A DNA stretch of 64,000 bases, taken from assembly GCF_022227845.1 (NCBI RefSeq), contig NZ_JAJNQN010000002.1, positions 1 to 64,000 on the forward strand. The letters are read 5' to 3'. Both the position numbers and the translations under genes were made by a program. The number at the start of each line of letters is the position of its first letter. The stretch's first letter is position 1. This DNA comes from Ectothiorhodospira lacustris (GTDB lineage: Bacteria; Pseudomonadota; Gammaproteobacteria; Ectothiorhodospirales; Ectothiorhodospiraceae). Below the pieces are notes generated by a model. The model made no database searches and had not been told where the DNA came from. It worked only from the letters and a program-made list of their open reading frames with translations. Positions 7,085 through 18,575 of the stretch are shown in pieces.

Positions 7085-8035
7085 CTACTCGGCCGTCGCC
7101 GCGGCGATAGCCTGGGCCACTGCTGTGAGGGCATCTTCACCGTCCCGGGTAGTGACGCCGTCCAACCAGCCTTCCAGGACATCAGGATTTTCCTGCAACC
7201 AGGCGCGGGCCGCCACCTTGGGGTCCACGTCCCGATTCATGATCTGGTCCATGAGATGGTTTTCCATCTCCAGGGTAAAGGAGAGCTGAGTCAGCAGACG
7301 TCCCACGTTCGGACACTGGGCCGTGTAGCCGGTACGCACATTGGTGTGCACCGTGGCGGCACCGAAGTCCGGGCCGAAATATTCATCTCCGCCCTCCAGG
7401 TAGGCGATGTCGAACCGGGTATTCATGGGATGGGGCTCCCAGGCCAGGAATACGATCCATTCCTCGCGGGCGGTCTTGTGACGCACCTCACCCAACATGC
7501 CGGCCTCACTGGACTCCATGAGACGAAAACGCCCCAGATCGAAGGCATCGTCATCCATCATTTGCTGAATGATCTGATTACCGTCATTGCCGGATTCGAT
7601 GCCGTAGATGCGCCCGCCGAACCGGCGCCGGTGCTCCGCCAGATCACTGAAATGGGTCACGCCGGCATCATGCACATACCGGGGTACCGCCAGGGTGTAC
7701 TTGGCCCCTTGCAGATTGGTGGCAATGGTCTCCACCGTACCCCGCTCCAGATAGGGCTGGATGATGCTGGCCATGCTGGGCATCCAGTTACCCAGGAAGA
7801 CATCAAAGTCATGGTTCTCCAACCCCGCATAGGCGATGGGGACGGACACCGTGAGGCTGCGGGTGTCATAGCCCATGCCTTCCAGAACTACCTGGGCAGT
7901 CGCCGTGGTGGCGGTGATGTCGGTCCAGCCTACCTCTGCGAACCGCACCTGTGCGCATTCAGCGGGTTCGGCAGCCTGGGCAATACCGGTCAGGGTCATG
8001 GCGGATACGGTGATTGCGCTCAGCAAACGATGCAT
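7085..8035 (-). CDS. choX: Choline-type ABC transporter substrate-binding protein
   Basis: A 316-residue periplasmic binding protein of the ProX/OpuAC (betaine/choline) class. Residues 1-20 are a Sec signal (MHRLLSAITVSAMTLTGIAQA). VRFAEVGWTDITATTATA and DVFLGNWMPSM are typical of ChoX, where aromatic residues cage the quaternary ammonium. The start at 8035 has a GAGGAG site; the alternative ATG at 8053 overlaps that site. It is transcribed divergently from betIBA, which fits choline supply to betaine synthesis. Its permease and ATPase are not adjacent, because dinB follows, so it either serves a transporter encoded elsewhere or is an orphan. Choline versus betaine specificity is inferred from context. 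Confidence 0.85.
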   Translation of the reverse strand: MHRLLSAITVSAMTLTGIAQAAEPAECAQVRFAEVGWTDITATTATAQVVLEGMGYDTRSLTVSVPIAYAGLENHDFDVFLGNWMPSMASIIQPYLERGTVETIATNLQGAKYTLAVPRYVHDAGVTHFSDLAEHRRRFGGRIYGIESGNDGNQIIQQMMDDDAFDLGRFRLMESSEAGMLGEVRHKTAREEWIVFLAWEPHPMNTRFDIAYLEGGDEYFGPDFGAATVHTNVRTGYTAQCPNVGRLLTQLSFTLEMENHLMDQIMNRDVDPKVAARAWLQENPDVLEGWLDGVTTRDGEDALTAVAQAIAAATAE

Positions 8036-8080
8036 GTTGACTCTTCTCCTCATTCGCCCCGGAACGGGCGTGACATTTTG

Positions 8081-8206
8081 GATGTTCTGAGTAAGTCATT
8101 CCCGCCTTCGCGGGAATGACGGCGGCTCGCGAGTGTGACGGAAGTTCATGGGAGCATTGGAGGTTCGCGAGAGTGATGACAAGGAACTGGTTCAGTGTTG
8201 CCTTTT
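8081..8206. repeat. Dispersed intergenic repeat, copy A
   Basis: It begins GATGTTCTGAGTAAGTCATT, contains the perfect hairpin GTCATTCCCGC-CTTC-GCGGGAATGAC (8095-8120), and ends with GGTTCAGTGTTGCCTTTT. Both ends recur in copy B (13355-13466), and the hairpin core recurs in copies C (25956-26067) and D (28575-28650). It is non-coding and sits upstream of choX. Confidence 0.7.
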
Positions 8207-8241
8207 CAGAGTGCCCAGTATCTGCTGACAAATCAACCCTG

Positions 8242-8282
8242 ATTGAACGATCAATCAAACTATAATTGAACGATCATTCAAT
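8242..8282 (+). promoter_or_regulatory. Tandem BetI-type operators overlapping a -10 element
   Basis: Two related palindromes occur: 8242-8255 (ATTGAACGATCAAT) and 8265-8282 (ATTGAA-CGATCA-TTCAAT). They flank and overlap TATAAT at 8261-8266, just upstream of betI. BetI is a TetR-type repressor that binds ATTGAACGTTCAAT-like dyads and is relieved by choline, so autoregulation of betIBA and perhaps of divergent choX is expected. No good -35 was found, so the exact start is uncertain. Confidence 0.75.
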
Positions 8283-8322
8283 CTGATTTAGAGTGAAATA
8301 TACGCGCCTACTGGAGCCCATA

Positions 8323-8931
8323 ATGCAATCATCCCTCATGGCGGCCGGACGACGCCGACAACTGATCAGCGCCACACTCACAGCAATTCACCAGTACGGC
8401 ATGGCGGATGCCACCATTGCACGTATCGCACGCCTGGCGGGGGTATCCACCGGCATCATCAGCCATTATTTCGGGGACAAGGCGGGGCTGATGGAGGCGA
8501 CCATGCGCCATCTGCTTCAACAGTTGGGGGAGGCGGTGGCAGAACGGCGCCGACAGATTCCTGCGGAGGATGTTGCCGGCCATGTGAATGCCATCATCGA
8601 CGGTAATTTCGACTCCAGCCAGACCAATGTGGCCGCCATGCGGGCCTGGCTGGAGTTCTGGGCCGCCAGCATGCATCAGCCCTCCCTGCGCCGCCTGCAG
8701 CGGGTTAACGAACGGCGCCTGTATGCCAACCTGTGCCACCAGTTCCGCAAGGTCATGCCGGCGGATCAGGCCCGGGATGCCGCCCGGTCCGTGGCCGCCC
8801 TCATCGACGGTCTCTGGCTGCGGGGCGCCCTGACACCGGCAGGCATCGATATCGAAGCCTGCCGGCGACTGGCCAGGGACAATGCCCGGGCCTGGCTGGG
8901 GCAGCACGTACCCCAGGATTTCCGGACGTAA
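8323..8931 (+). CDS. betI: TetR-family choline-responsive repressor BetI
   Basis: A 202-residue TetR-type regulator. The N-terminal helix-turn-helix [20 protein letters not shown] followed by [20 protein letters not shown] and [13 protein letters not shown] is close to BetI of E. coli. The C-terminal part is the ligand/dimer domain. I choose the ATG at 8323, preceded by CTGGAG at a good distance and giving the family N-terminus; a GTG at 8293 would add ten residues. It is first in betI-betB-betA, with 37 bases to betB, and sits under tandem operators. It represses glycine betaine synthesis when choline is absent. Confidence 0.93.
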   Translation: MQSSLMAAGRRRQLISATLTAIHQYGMADATIARIARLAGVSTGIISHYFGDKAGLMEATMRHLLQQLGEAVAERRRQIPAEDVAGHVNAIIDGNFDSSQTNVAAMRAWLEFWAASMHQPSLRRLQRVNERRLYANLCHQFRKVMPADQARDAARSVAALIDGLWLRGALTPAGIDIEACRRLARDNARAWLGQHVPQDFRT

Positions 8932-8968
8932 GCAAACCCTTCCCATCCGCAGAGCACCGGGAGAACCC

Positions 8969-10453
8969 ATGCCCCACACCCAGCCCGCCTTTGAAATAAT
9001 CCAGGGCAGTTACGTCCATGGACAACGTATCCAGGTCCAGGAGGGCCCCTGTTTCGATACCATCAACCCGGCCACCGGGCAGACCGTCGCCCGTATTCAG
9101 GCGGCGGATCAGGCCTTGGTGGACGAGGCCGTGCGCTCGGCGGCGCTGGGCCAGAAAGCCTGGGCCGCCATGCCCCCGATGGCCCGCAGTCGCATCCTGC
9201 GCCGGGCGGCGGATCTGCTGCGCGACCGCAACGAGGCCCTGGCCACCCTGGAGACCCAGGACACCGGCAAGCCCATCAGCGAGACTGCCAGCGTAGACAT
9301 CCAGACCGCCGCCGACGCCCTGGAATATTTCGCCGGACTGGCCATGGGGCTGGAAGGGGAACAAATCCCCCAGGGCGAGCAGGCCTTCATCTACACCCGC
9401 CGGGAACCCCTGGGGGTATGCGCCGGCATCGGCGCCTGGAACTACCCCCTGCAGATCGCCTGCTGGAAGGCGGCCCCGGCCCTGGCCGGCGGCAACGCCA
9501 TGGTCTTCAAACCCAGCGAACTCACCCCATTGAGCGCCCTGGCGCTGGCGGACATCTTCACCGAGGCGGGTCTACCGCCGGGTGTCTTCAACGTGGTGCA
9601 GGGAGACGCGGAAGTGGGTCGGGCCCTGACCCATCACCCCGATATCGCCAAGATCTCCTTCACCGGAGAGGTGGAAACCGGCAAAGCGGTGATGGCCGAT
9701 GCCGCCCGTAGCAGCCTCAAGCAGGTCACCATGGAACTGGGGGGCAAGTCGCCGCTGATCATCTTTGCCGACGCGGATCTGGAGCAGGCCCTGAACGCGG
9801 CCCTGATGGCCAACTTCTACAGCAGCGGCCAGATCTGCACCAACGGTACCCGGGTCTTCGTGGAGGCCTCCATCCGTCAGGTCTTCCAGAGCCGCCTGCT
9901 GGAACGCATCCGGCACATCCGCGCCGGGGACCCGCTGAACCCGGCCACCACCCTGGGACCGGTCATCAGCGAGGCCCACTGCGAGCAGGTCATGGGCCGC
10001 ATCCGACAGGCCCGGGAAGACGGCCTGCACTGCCTGATCGGCGGGGAACGACTGCGCCCCGACGACGCCCCGGAGGGGGCTTTCGTGGCACCCACCGTGT
10101 TCGCCGACTGCCCGGATGACCACCCCCTGGTGCGCCGGGAGATCTTCGGCCCGGTGATGGTGTTGCAGTCCTTTGAGGATGAAGCGGCCGTCATCCGGCG
10201 GGCCAACGACACCCGCTACGGCCTGGCCGCAGGCGTATTCAGCCGGGATCTGGCCCGGGCCCACCGGGTGATCCACCAACTCCAGGCAGGCATCTGCTGG
10301 ATCAATACCTACAACCTGTCACCGGTGGAGATGCCGGTGGGCGGCTACAAGCTGTCGGGTATCGGACGAGAAAACGGGCGCGCCGCCCTGGAGCACTACA
10401 CCCAGCGCAAGTCGGTGTACGTGGAACTCGGCACGGTGGACAGCGTGTTCTAA
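8969..10453 (+). CDS. betB: Betaine aldehyde dehydrogenase
   Basis: A 494-residue NAD(P)-dependent aldehyde dehydrogenase that oxidises betaine aldehyde to glycine betaine. It carries the cofactor-site segment [19 protein letters not shown], the catalytic glutamate in [14 protein letters not shown], and the catalytic cysteine in [15 protein letters not shown]. The start at 8969 (MPHTQPAFE) follows GGGAGAACCC; the frame is open further upstream but that overlaps betI. It lies between betI and betA in the osmoprotection operon. Length and motifs are normal. Confidence 0.96.
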   Translation: MPHTQPAFEIIQGSYVHGQRIQVQEGPCFDTINPATGQTVARIQAADQALVDEAVRSAALGQKAWAAMPPMARSRILRRAADLLRDRNEALATLETQDTGKPISETASVDIQTAADALEYFAGLAMGLEGEQIPQGEQAFIYTRREPLGVCAGIGAWNYPLQIACWKAAPALAGGNAMVFKPSELTPLSALALADIFTEAGLPPGVFNVVQGDAEVGRALTHHPDIAKISFTGEVETGKAVMADAARSSLKQVTMELGGKSPLIIFADADLEQALNAALMANFYSSGQICTNGTRVFVEASIRQVFQSRLLERIRHIRAGDPLNPATTLGPVISEAHCEQVMGRIRQAREDGLHCLIGGERLRPDDAPEGAFVAPTVFADCPDDHPLVRREIFGPVMVLQSFEDEAAVIRRANDTRYGLAAGVFSRDLARAHRVIHQLQAGICWINTYNLSPVEMPVGGYKLSGIGRENGRAALEHYTQRKSVYVELGTVDSVF

Positions 10454-10494
10454 CCCGGAGGGAGACCCACCCCTCATCTGAATCCGGAGCCCCC

Positions 10495-12147
10495 ATGCAG
10501 GACATGACCTACGACTACATCATCATCGGTGCCGGTTCCGCCGGCGCCGTACTGGCCTCCCGGCTGACCGAAGACCCGGACACCCGGGTGCTGCTGCTGG
10601 AGGCCGGCGGACGGGACTGGCGGGCGGACTTTCGCACCCAGATGCCGGCCGCCCTGGCCTATCCCCTGCAGGGCCGTCGCTACAACTGGGGCTTTCAGAC
10701 CGAACCGGAACCCCACATGAACGGGCGACGCATGGACTGTGGCCGCGGCAAGGGCCTGGGCGGATCGTCCCTCATCAACGGCATGTGCTATATCCGCGGC
10801 AATGCCCTGGACTATGACCACTGGGCCGCAGACTTCAGCCTGCCGGGTTGGGACTATGCCCATTGCCTGCCCTACTTCAAGAAGGCGGAAAACAGGGACA
10901 TCGGCGCCGACGCCTATCACGGCGACCAGGGTCCCCTGCAGGTGACCACGCCCCGGACGGACAACAACCCGCTCTATCAGGCCTTCATTCAGGCGGCCCA
11001 GGAGGCCGGTCATCCCCACACACCGGACGTGAACGGCTATCAGCAAGAGGGCTTTGGCCCCATGGACCGGACCACCACCCCCCGAGGGCGCCGTTCCAGC
11101 ACCGCACGAGGCTACCTGGACCTGGCCCGCCCACGGCCCAATCTGCGCATCCTGACCCATGCCCTCACCGAGCAGGTACTCATCGAAGGGCATTCCGTCC
11201 AAGGGGTCAGCTTCATCCACCGGGGTCGGCGCCGACATGCCTATGCCCAGCGGGAAGTGGTTCTCTGCGCCGGCGCCATCCTCTCCCCGGCGGTGCTCAA
11301 ACGCTCGGGGATCGGTCCGGCCGCCGAGTTGGAGACCCTGGACATCCCGGTGGTCCATGACCTGCCGGGCGTGGGCGAGAACCTGCAGGATCACCTGGAG
11401 ATCTACATCCAGTATCAGTGTCGCCGCCCCGTCACCCTCTACCCGGCCTTGAAATGGTGGAACCAGCCCTGGATCGGCGCCCAGTGGCTGTTTTCGGGCC
11501 GTGGCATCGGCGCCAGCAACCACTTCGAGGCCGCCGGCTTCATCCGCAGCGATCCGGCCTTCCAGTGGCCTAATCTCCAGTACCACTTCCTGCCCATCGC
11601 CATCAATTACAACGGCACCCAGGCGGTGGAGGCCCACGGCTTCCAGGCCCATGTAGGCTCCATGCGCTCTCCCAGCCGGGGCTGGATCCGCCTGGCCGGC
11701 AAGGATCCGCGCCTGGCCCCGCGCATCCGCTTCAACTACATGAGCCACCCCCAGGACTGGCGGGAATTCCGGGATGCCATCCGTCTCACTCGGGAGATCA
11801 TGGCCCAGCCGGCCCTGTCGCCGTACCTGGGGCGGGAGCTGTCCCCCGGCAGTGACGTCCGTTCGGAGGCGGCGCTGGATGCCTTCGTGCGCGAGCACGG
11901 CGAAACCGCCTACCACCCGGCGGGCTCCTGCGCCATGGGGACGCCGGCGAACCCCATGGCGGTGGTGGACGGCGAAGGGCGGGTGCTCGGAGTGGAGGGT
12001 CTGCGGGTGGTGGATGCCTCCATCATGCCCCGCATCATCACCGGCAACCTCAACGCCCCCACCATCATGATGGCGGAGAAGATCGCCGACCGGATGCGGG
12101 GACGGGCGCCGTTGCCGCCGGAACACATGCCCCGAAGGGAAGGCTAG
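10495..12147 (+). CDS. betA: Choline dehydrogenase (GMC oxidoreductase)
   Basis: A 550-residue FAD flavoenzyme of the glucose-methanol-choline family. The ADP-binding fold is at the N-terminus ([17 protein letters not shown]), the GMC signature is in [20 protein letters not shown], and the catalytic histidine lies in [12 protein letters not shown] near the C-terminus, followed by the second GMC motif [13 protein letters not shown]. It oxidises choline to betaine aldehyde and on to betaine, passing electrons to the membrane chain. Last in betIBA, 41 bases after betB. Its stop overlaps that of convergent pldA by 3-4 bases. Confidence 0.96.
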   Translation: MQDMTYDYIIIGAGSAGAVLASRLTEDPDTRVLLLEAGGRDWRADFRTQMPAALAYPLQGRRYNWGFQTEPEPHMNGRRMDCGRGKGLGGSSLINGMCYIRGNALDYDHWAADFSLPGWDYAHCLPYFKKAENRDIGADAYHGDQGPLQVTTPRTDNNPLYQAFIQAAQEAGHPHTPDVNGYQQEGFGPMDRTTTPRGRRSSTARGYLDLARPRPNLRILTHALTEQVLIEGHSVQGVSFIHRGRRRHAYAQREVVLCAGAILSPAVLKRSGIGPAAELETLDIPVVHDLPGVGENLQDHLEIYIQYQCRRPVTLYPALKWWNQPWIGAQWLFSGRGIGASNHFEAAGFIRSDPAFQWPNLQYHFLPIAINYNGTQAVEAHGFQAHVGSMRSPSRGWIRLAGKDPRLAPRIRFNYMSHPQDWREFRDAIRLTREIMAQPALSPYLGRELSPGSDVRSEAALDAFVREHGETAYHPAGSCAMGTPANPMAVVDGEGRVLGVEGLRVVDASIMPRIITGNLNAPTIMMAEKIADRMRGRAPLPPEHMPRREG

Positions 12148-13205
12148 TAGAGGTCGCTCAGGGCCAGCCCGAAACCCAGGGTGTTCTGGCGCCAGTTGTA
12201 GTCGATCATGCTCTCCCCATAACCGCTGAAGACCTGGGCATAGGCCCGCAGCGGCCCCAGTACCGGCGGAGTCATCCAGGTGGCCTGCACGGCACCCTTG
12301 CCAGTGCTGGGGCGGCCTCTGAGCATCAGGGTGTAGCTGTGGCCGTCTCGCCGCCAGAAAGCGGTCAGGTCACCGTAGCCCAGATAGTCGGTGATGTCCG
12401 GGTTATCGTCCCGGTTGCCGCTTTCCTGGACTCGGTGCCAAAGCCGGGCACTGAGGACCAGGTCATCCCGCTCCACGGCCACCTCGGCAAAGAGCCGGTC
12501 CCAGCTACGGGACAGGGGCTCGGCCCGGCCGTTGGACTGATGGTTGTAGCCCACATTGAGCAAGCGCCAGTGGAAGCCTCCCAGGGACAGGTCCGGTCGG
12601 TAGCTCAGGATCAGCTCCGGCATGTAGTTGGTTTCACGAAAAGGTCGTGACACCCCGTCCCGGTCGTTATAGACCTGCCACTGACTCTGCTGGGTATAGG
12701 CGCCCCACAGGCCCCAGCGGCGGTCTTCCGAGGCCCAGAGCCGGGTCTTGAAGCTGAACTGGAACTTGGCCTCCACCGAATCCAGTTCCACCCGGTCGGC
12801 ATCAGTCAGTTCCATCAGGGGCGAAAAGGGCTGTTCGTTGGGGCGGTCGGTGTAACGGGCCGGCAGCAGGTAGCTGGGGCGGTGGGAGGCAATCACGTAG
12901 CGACTGCTGTCAGGGGCAAAACCCCAAGCGGTATCGATGTGGGAGGCCGGCCGGCGGACTCGGGCGAGATCTCGCGCTGCCTCGCCGCCAGGCAGTGCCA
13001 GGATTCTGGATGGCGGCGGCGACACACCGTCCCCGTCTGCAACGGGCTGTTCGGCCAACCGGTCGTAGCAGGCCAGGCGGGCGAGATCGTCGGTGATGCC
13101 GGTACAGGACTGAAGGGCCTCGGCCAGCGGAGTCGCCAACGCCGTAACCGGCAGGAGCAGGAGAGGCAGAACACGTGCGAGGGGACGAGGGCTGGGTATA
13201 CGCAT
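12144..13205 (-). CDS. pldA: Outer membrane phospholipase A
   Basis: A 353-residue outer-membrane beta-barrel enzyme that hydrolyses acyl chains of phospholipids that have leaked to the outer leaflet. The signal peptide ([20 protein letters not shown], ending near ALA) is followed by a cysteine-containing segment and then the barrel. [11 protein letters not shown] followed by LSRSWDR carries the Ser-His of the OMPLA triad and the conserved SRSW block. I start at ATG 13205, where the signal peptide begins; the frame extends to 13229. It is convergent with betA and has its own upstream region containing short repeats. Confidence 0.9.
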   Translation of the reverse strand: MRIPSPRPLARVLPLLLLPVTALATPLAEALQSCTGITDDLARLACYDRLAEQPVADGDGVSPPPSRILALPGGEAARDLARVRRPASHIDTAWGFAPDSSRYVIASHRPSYLLPARYTDRPNEQPFSPLMELTDADRVELDSVEAKFQFSFKTRLWASEDRRWGLWGAYTQQSQWQVYNDRDGVSRPFRETNYMPELILSYRPDLSLGGFHWRLLNVGYNHQSNGRAEPLSRSWDRLFAEVAVERDDLVLSARLWHRVQESGNRDDNPDITDYLGYGDLTAFWRRDGHSYTLMLRGRPSTGKGAVQATWMTPPVLGPLRAYAQVFSGYGESMIDYNWRQNTLGFGLALSDLY

Positions 13206-13317
13206 GTAAGGATCCAGGGATACGGACACCCTGCGCTCCCGTGAGGAGAGAAAGGGTGAAGAGGAACGGTGTACCGGTTACCGGCACTTTAGCAGAACCG
13301 CTCTCCCCTCACCCCAA

Positions 13318-13342
13318 CCCCTCTCCCGCAAGGGGAGAGGGG
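13318..13342. repeat. Short GC hairpin repeat (CCCTCTCCC type)
   Basis: CCCTCTCCC-GCAAG-GGGAGAGGG forms a near-perfect hairpin upstream of pldA. Two more hairpins of the same style occur at 17404-17460. These are intergenic palindromes common in GC-rich genomes; no function is assigned. Confidence 0.5.
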
Positions 13343-13354
13343 CTTGTCGGTTGG

Positions 13355-13466
13355 GATGTTCTGAGCAAGTCATTCCCGCGCAAGCGGGAATCCAGTCACG
13401 ACCTGGACATCCGTCACTCCCGCGAAGGCGCGAGTGGCAGCAGGGGACTTGTTCAGTGTTGCCTTT
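13355..13466. repeat. Dispersed intergenic repeat, copy B
   Basis: GATGTTCTGAGCAAGTCATT opens the copy, followed by the hairpin ATTCCCGC-GCAA-GCGGGAAT, a second CACTCCCGCGAAGGCGCGAG segment, and the tail TTGTTCAGTGTTGCCTTT, which runs directly into the fba stop codon (13465-13467). The ends match copy A at 8081-8206. Confidence 0.7.
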
Positions 13467-14529
13467 ACTGCACCTTGGGCGCCAGCTCGCCGGACTTATA
13501 GCGCTTGACCATGGCTTCCAGGCTCAAGGGCTTGATCTTGGAGGCCATACCGGCACAGCCGAAGGCCTCGTAGCGGGCCTTGCAGATGTCCTTCATGGCG
13601 GCGGTGGAGACCTTGAGGAACTTGCGGGGATCGAATTCCTTGGGGTTTTCCGCCAGGAACTTGCGGACGGCGCCGGTAGAGGCCATGCGCAGGTCGGTGT
13701 CGATGTTCACCTTGCGCACACCGTGCTTGATGCCTTCCTGGATCTCTTCCACCGGCACACCGTAGGTCTCGCCCATGTCACCACCGTACTCATTGATGAT
13801 CTTGAGCCAGTCCTGGGGCACGGAAGAAGAGCCGTGCATCACCAGGTGGGTGTTGGGGATGCGGGCGTGGATCTCCTTGATGCGCTTGATGGCCAGGATG
13901 TCGCCGGTGGGCGGGCGGGTGAACTTGTAGGCGCCGTGGCTGGTGCCGATGGCGATGGCCAGGGCATCCACGCCGGTCTTCTTGACGAAGTCGGCGGCCT
14001 CGTCCGGGTCGGTGAGCAGCTGGTCATGGGACAACTGGCCTTCGGCGCCGGAACCGTCTTCCTCGCCGGCCATGCCGGTCTCCAGGGAACCCAGGCAGCC
14101 CAGTTCCCCTTCCACGGACACGCCCAGCCAGTGGGCCATCTCGGTCACCTGGCGGGTCACTTCCACGTTGTACTCATAGGTGGAAGGCGTCTTCATGTCG
14201 GGCATCAAGGAGCCGTCCATCATCACCGAGGTGAAACCGGACTGGATGGAGGCCAGGCACACCGCCGGTTCGCCGCCGTGGTCCTGGTGCAGCACGATGG
14301 GGATGTGGGGATACTGTTCCGCGGCGGCGATGATCAGGTGACGCAGGAAGGGCTCACCGGCATATTTGCGGGCACCGGCGGAGGCCTGGATGATCACCGG
14401 GGCATCCACCTCGTCGGCGGCCTGCATGACCGCATGTACCTGTTCCATGTTGTTGGCGTTGAAAGCGGGCATGCCGTAACCATGCTCGGCGGCATGATCC
14501 AGCAGCTGTCTCAGAGAAATCAGGGCCAT
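13465..14529 (-). CDS. fba: Fructose-bisphosphate aldolase, class II (Calvin-cycle subtype)
   Basis: A 354-residue zinc-dependent aldolase joining DHAP and glyceraldehyde-3-phosphate (and, in the Calvin cycle, erythrose-4-phosphate to sedoheptulose bisphosphate). It begins [28 protein letters not shown] carries a metal ligand, and [12 protein letters not shown] and [17 protein letters not shown] are characteristic of the class IIA/cbbA-like branch. AGGAGGT precedes the start at a good distance. It is the last gene of tkt-gap-pgk-pyk-fba on the minus strand. Product is certain; the Calvin role is inferred from context. Confidence 0.95.
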   Translation of the reverse strand: MALISLRQLLDHAAEHGYGMPAFNANNMEQVHAVMQAADEVDAPVIIQASAGARKYAGEPFLRHLIIAAAEQYPHIPIVLHQDHGGEPAVCLASIQSGFTSVMMDGSLMPDMKTPSTYEYNVEVTRQVTEMAHWLGVSVEGELGCLGSLETGMAGEEDGSGAEGQLSHDQLLTDPDEAADFVKKTGVDALAIAIGTSHGAYKFTRPPTGDILAIKRIKEIHARIPNTHLVMHGSSSVPQDWLKIINEYGGDMGETYGVPVEEIQEGIKHGVRKVNIDTDLRMASTGAVRKFLAENPKEFDPRKFLKVSTAAMKDICKARYEAFGCAGMASKIKPLSLEAMVKRYKSGELAPKVQ

Positions 14530-14612
14530 GAAGGACCTCCTGTGGGTTGTGGTCTTCGAATCGTTTTACGGTTCGGTATCGTTGTCGTTATGGGTTCGGG
14601 AATCAAGGGCGC

Positions 14613-16055
14613 CTAGGGCTCAAAGTCCTGCAAGGCGCCCACCTGGACGACCTTCATGGCATTGGTACCACCCATGACGCCGGTGAGATCGCCCTTGGTG
14701 ATGATGACCAGATCCCCGTCCCTGACAATACCGGCTTCCTGCAGCATGGCCACGACCTGACGGTTGTTGGCCGCATGACTGGTGTTGTCGCTCTCGAACA
14801 ATACCGGATAGACCCCCCGGTACAGGGCCATCTTGCGACAGGTGCTTTCGTGGCGGGTCATGCCGAAAATGGGGATGCCGGAGCTGATGCGGGACATCCA
14901 CTGGGCGGTGGAACCGGATTCCGTCATGGCGGCGATGGCACGTACATCCAGGTGATTGGCGGTGTACATGGTGGCCATGGCAATGGCCTCGTCCACCCGG
15001 TCGAAGTAGCTGTCCATGCGATGGGTGGATACCCGGGCACTGCGCTGGCGCTCCGCCGCCTCGCAGATCCGCCCCATGGCCTCCACCGCCTTGTGGGGAT
15101 AATTGCCGGTGGCCGTCTCGCCCGAGAGCATGACCGCGTCGGTGCCATCCAGTACCGCGTTGGCCACGTCAAATACCTCGGCCCGGGTGGGGATGGGGTT
15201 CTGGATCATGGACTCCATCATCTGGGTGGCGGTGATCACCACCCGATTGCGGACGCGGGCCTGGTGAATCAGGCGCTTCTGCACTCCCGGCAGTTCCGCA
15301 TCCCCGATCTCCACCCCCAGATCCCCGCGGGCGATCATGATCACGTCGGTGGCGGTAAGGATCTCGTCAATGGCGTCCACCGCCTCGGCCCGCTCGATCT
15401 TGGCGCAGAGGGCACCCTGCCCACCGGCCTCCCGCAGCAACTCCCGGGCGCGGTTGACGTCGGCGGCGCTGCGGGGGAAGGAGATAGCCAGGAAATCCAC
15501 GGCCAGCTCGGCGGCCAGACGGATGTCCGCACGGTCCTTGTCGGTGATGGCGGGTGCTGACAGACCGCCTCCCTGACGGTTGATGCCCTTGTTGTTGGAC
15601 AGGGTGCCGCCCACGGCCACGCGGGTATGGATCCGAGGACCCTCCACCCGCTCCACCGTCAGCACCAGACGACCGTCATCCAGCAGCAGGTTGTCACCGG
15701 GATTGACGTCGCCGGGCAGTTCCTTGTAGGTGATGCCCACCTGTTCCCGAGTGCCGACATTGGGGTCCAGGGCGGCGTCCAGGGTGAAGGCATCGCCCTC
15801 CTTGAGGTCCACACTGCCCGAGGCAAAACGGGCGGTGCGGATCTTCGGACCTTGCAGATCCCCCAGCACGGCGATGATGCGGGAGGCTTCCCGGGCGGTT
15901 TCCCGCAGCAGAGCCACCCGCTTGCGGTGATCGTCCGGATCGCCGTGAGAGAAGTTGATGCGCACCACATCCACGCCGGCCTTCACCAGCGCGCGCATGG
16001 CGGACGGGCTGTCCGTGGCCGGTCCCAGGGTTGCTACGATCTTGGTTCTACGCAT
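14613..16055 (-). CDS. pyk: Pyruvate kinase
   Basis: A 480-residue enzyme converting phosphoenolpyruvate and ADP to pyruvate and ATP. Evidence includes the N-terminal MRRTKIVATLGPATDSP, NFSHGDPDDH, the active-site region MIARGDLGVEI followed by ATQMMESMI, and VMLSGETATGNYPHKAVEAM. The C-terminal allosteric domain is complete. It lies between pgk (53 bases upstream) and fba (83 bases downstream), all leftward, in an arrangement common in purple sulfur bacteria and relatives. Confidence 0.96.
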   Translation of the reverse strand: MRRTKIVATLGPATDSPSAMRALVKAGVDVVRINFSHGDPDDHRKRVALLRETAREASRIIAVLGDLQGPKIRTARFASGSVDLKEGDAFTLDAALDPNVGTREQVGITYKELPGDVNPGDNLLLDDGRLVLTVERVEGPRIHTRVAVGGTLSNNKGINRQGGGLSAPAITDKDRADIRLAAELAVDFLAISFPRSAADVNRARELLREAGGQGALCAKIERAEAVDAIDEILTATDVIMIARGDLGVEIGDAELPGVQKRLIHQARVRNRVVITATQMMESMIQNPIPTRAEVFDVANAVLDGTDAVMLSGETATGNYPHKAVEAMGRICEAAERQRSARVSTHRMDSYFDRVDEAIAMATMYTANHLDVRAIAAMTESGSTAQWMSRISSGIPIFGMTRHESTCRKMALYRGVYPVLFESDNTSHAANNRQVVAMLQEAGIVRDGDLVIITKGDLTGVMGGTNAMKVVQVGALQDFEP

Positions 16056-16108
16056 ATCGGGCCTTGTCCTTGCTCGGTGATGTACCGGAGGTGGTGAGTG
16101 GCAACCGC

Positions 16109-17287
16109 TCAGCCCTTGGCCCGTGCCTCCAGCATGGCCACGGCGGGCAATGTCTTGCCTTCCAGGAACTCCAGGAAGGCACCGCCGCCGGTGGAGATGT
16201 AGGAAATGCGGTCCGCCAGGCCGTACTTGTCGATGGCCGCCAGGGTGTCACCGCCGCCGGCGATGGAAAAGGCATCACTGGCGGCGATGGCCTCGCCCAT
16301 GGCCTGGGTGCCGGCGGCAAACTGGTCGAACTCGAACACACCCACAGGGCCGTTCCAGACGATGGTGCCGGCCTTCTTCAGCAGTTCGGCGTAACCGGCG
16401 GCGGTGTCCGGCCCGACGTCGAAGATCATGTCGTCATCGGCCACATCCGCGACACTGCGGGTCGCGGCCGGGGTGGATTCGGAGAATGCCTTGCCCACGG
16501 TGACATCGGTGGGCACGGGGATGTCGCCGCCCTTGGCCCGGGCCGCTTCCATCAGACGCTTTGCCTCCGGAATCAGGTCGTTTTCGCACAGGGACTTGCC
16601 CACCCCGTGACCCTGGGCGGCAATGAAGGTGTTGGCGATGCCGCCGCCGACGATGAGCTGATCCACCACCGTGGACAGGGATTCGAGCACGGTCAGCTTG
16701 GTGGAGACCTTGGAGCCACCGACGATGGCCACCAAGGGACGCTTCGGATTGTCCAGGGCCTTGCCCAGGGCCTCAAGCTCCGCCGCCAGCAGGGGGCCGG
16801 CGCAGGCCACGGGGGCGAACTTGCCGGCACCGTGGGTGGAGGCCTGGGCCCGGTGGGCGGTGCCGAAGGCGTCCATCACGTAGATGTCGCAGAGGGCGGC
16901 GTATTGCTTCGACAGGGCTTCGTCATCCTTCTTCTCACCCTGGTTGAAACGGACGTTTTCCAGCAGCACCACCTCACCCTCGGCCACGTCCACGCCGTCC
17001 AGGTAGTCGCGCACCAGACGCACGTCCTTGCCCAGCAGACCGGAGAGATGGGCGGCCACCGGTGCCAGGGAGTCGGCCTCGCTGAACACGCCTTCCTCCG
17101 GGCGGCCCAGATGGGACATGAGCATGACCCGGGCACCGGCCTTCATGGCGTGCTCGATAGTGGGCAGGCTGGCGCGGATGCGGGCATCCGAGGTCACCTT
17201 GCCGTCCTTCACGGGGACGTTAAGGTCCTCGCGGATCAGCACCCGCTTACCCTTCAGGTCCAGATCGGTCATCTTGATGACGGACAT
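16109..17287 (-). CDS. pgk: Phosphoglycerate kinase
   Basis: A 392-residue cytoplasmic kinase interconverting 3-phosphoglycerate and 1,3-bisphosphoglycerate. Motifs: [20 protein letters not shown] near the N-terminus, [12 protein letters not shown], a nucleotide site [15 protein letters not shown], and the C-terminal [13 protein letters not shown]. The ATG at 17287 follows AAGGAGTTGCGC; the frame is open for another 96 codons through a repeat-rich intergenic stretch, which I reject. Acts after gap in both glycolysis and carbon fixation. Confidence 0.96.
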   Translation of the reverse strand: MSVIKMTDLDLKGKRVLIREDLNVPVKDGKVTSDARIRASLPTIEHAMKAGARVMLMSHLGRPEEGVFSEADSLAPVAAHLSGLLGKDVRLVRDYLDGVDVAEGEVVLLENVRFNQGEKKDDEALSKQYAALCDIYVMDAFGTAHRAQASTHGAGKFAPVACAGPLLAAELEALGKALDNPKRPLVAIVGGSKVSTKLTVLESLSTVVDQLIVGGGIANTFIAAQGHGVGKSLCENDLIPEAKRLMEAARAKGGDIPVPTDVTVGKAFSESTPAATRSVADVADDDMIFDVGPDTAAGYAELLKKAGTIVWNGPVGVFEFDQFAAGTQAMGEAIAASDAFSIAGGGDTLAAIDKYGLADRISYISTGGGAFLEFLEGKTLPAVAMLEARAKG

Positions 17288-17403
17288 GCGCAACTCCTTG
17301 GATGGTTTTCGGATCGTTGTTCTGGGGTCTTGCAAAGTGTTCGGGCAAACCGGGGCTTGCCGGAACGCTCTGGGCGGGTTGTTTTCTCTCCCCTCTTCCC
17401 CGG

Positions 17404-17460
17404 CCCTTCTCCCCCAAGGGGAGAAGGGAACAGACGCCCCTCTCCCCAAGGGGAGAGGGG
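17404..17460. repeat. Pair of GC hairpin repeats between gap and pgk
   Basis: Two adjacent hairpins, CCCTTCTCCCC/GGGGAGAAGGG (17404-17428) and CCCCTCTCCCC-AA-GGGGAGAGGGG (17437-17460), sit in the 193-bp gap between gap and pgk. They resemble the hairpin at 13318. They may moderate readthrough or mRNA stability in the operon; no T-tract follows. Confidence 0.5.
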
Positions 17461-17480
17461 GTGGGGTGAGGGCCGGCCGT

Positions 17481-18569
<1,089 letters not shown>

Positions 18570-18575
18570 TCAGGC

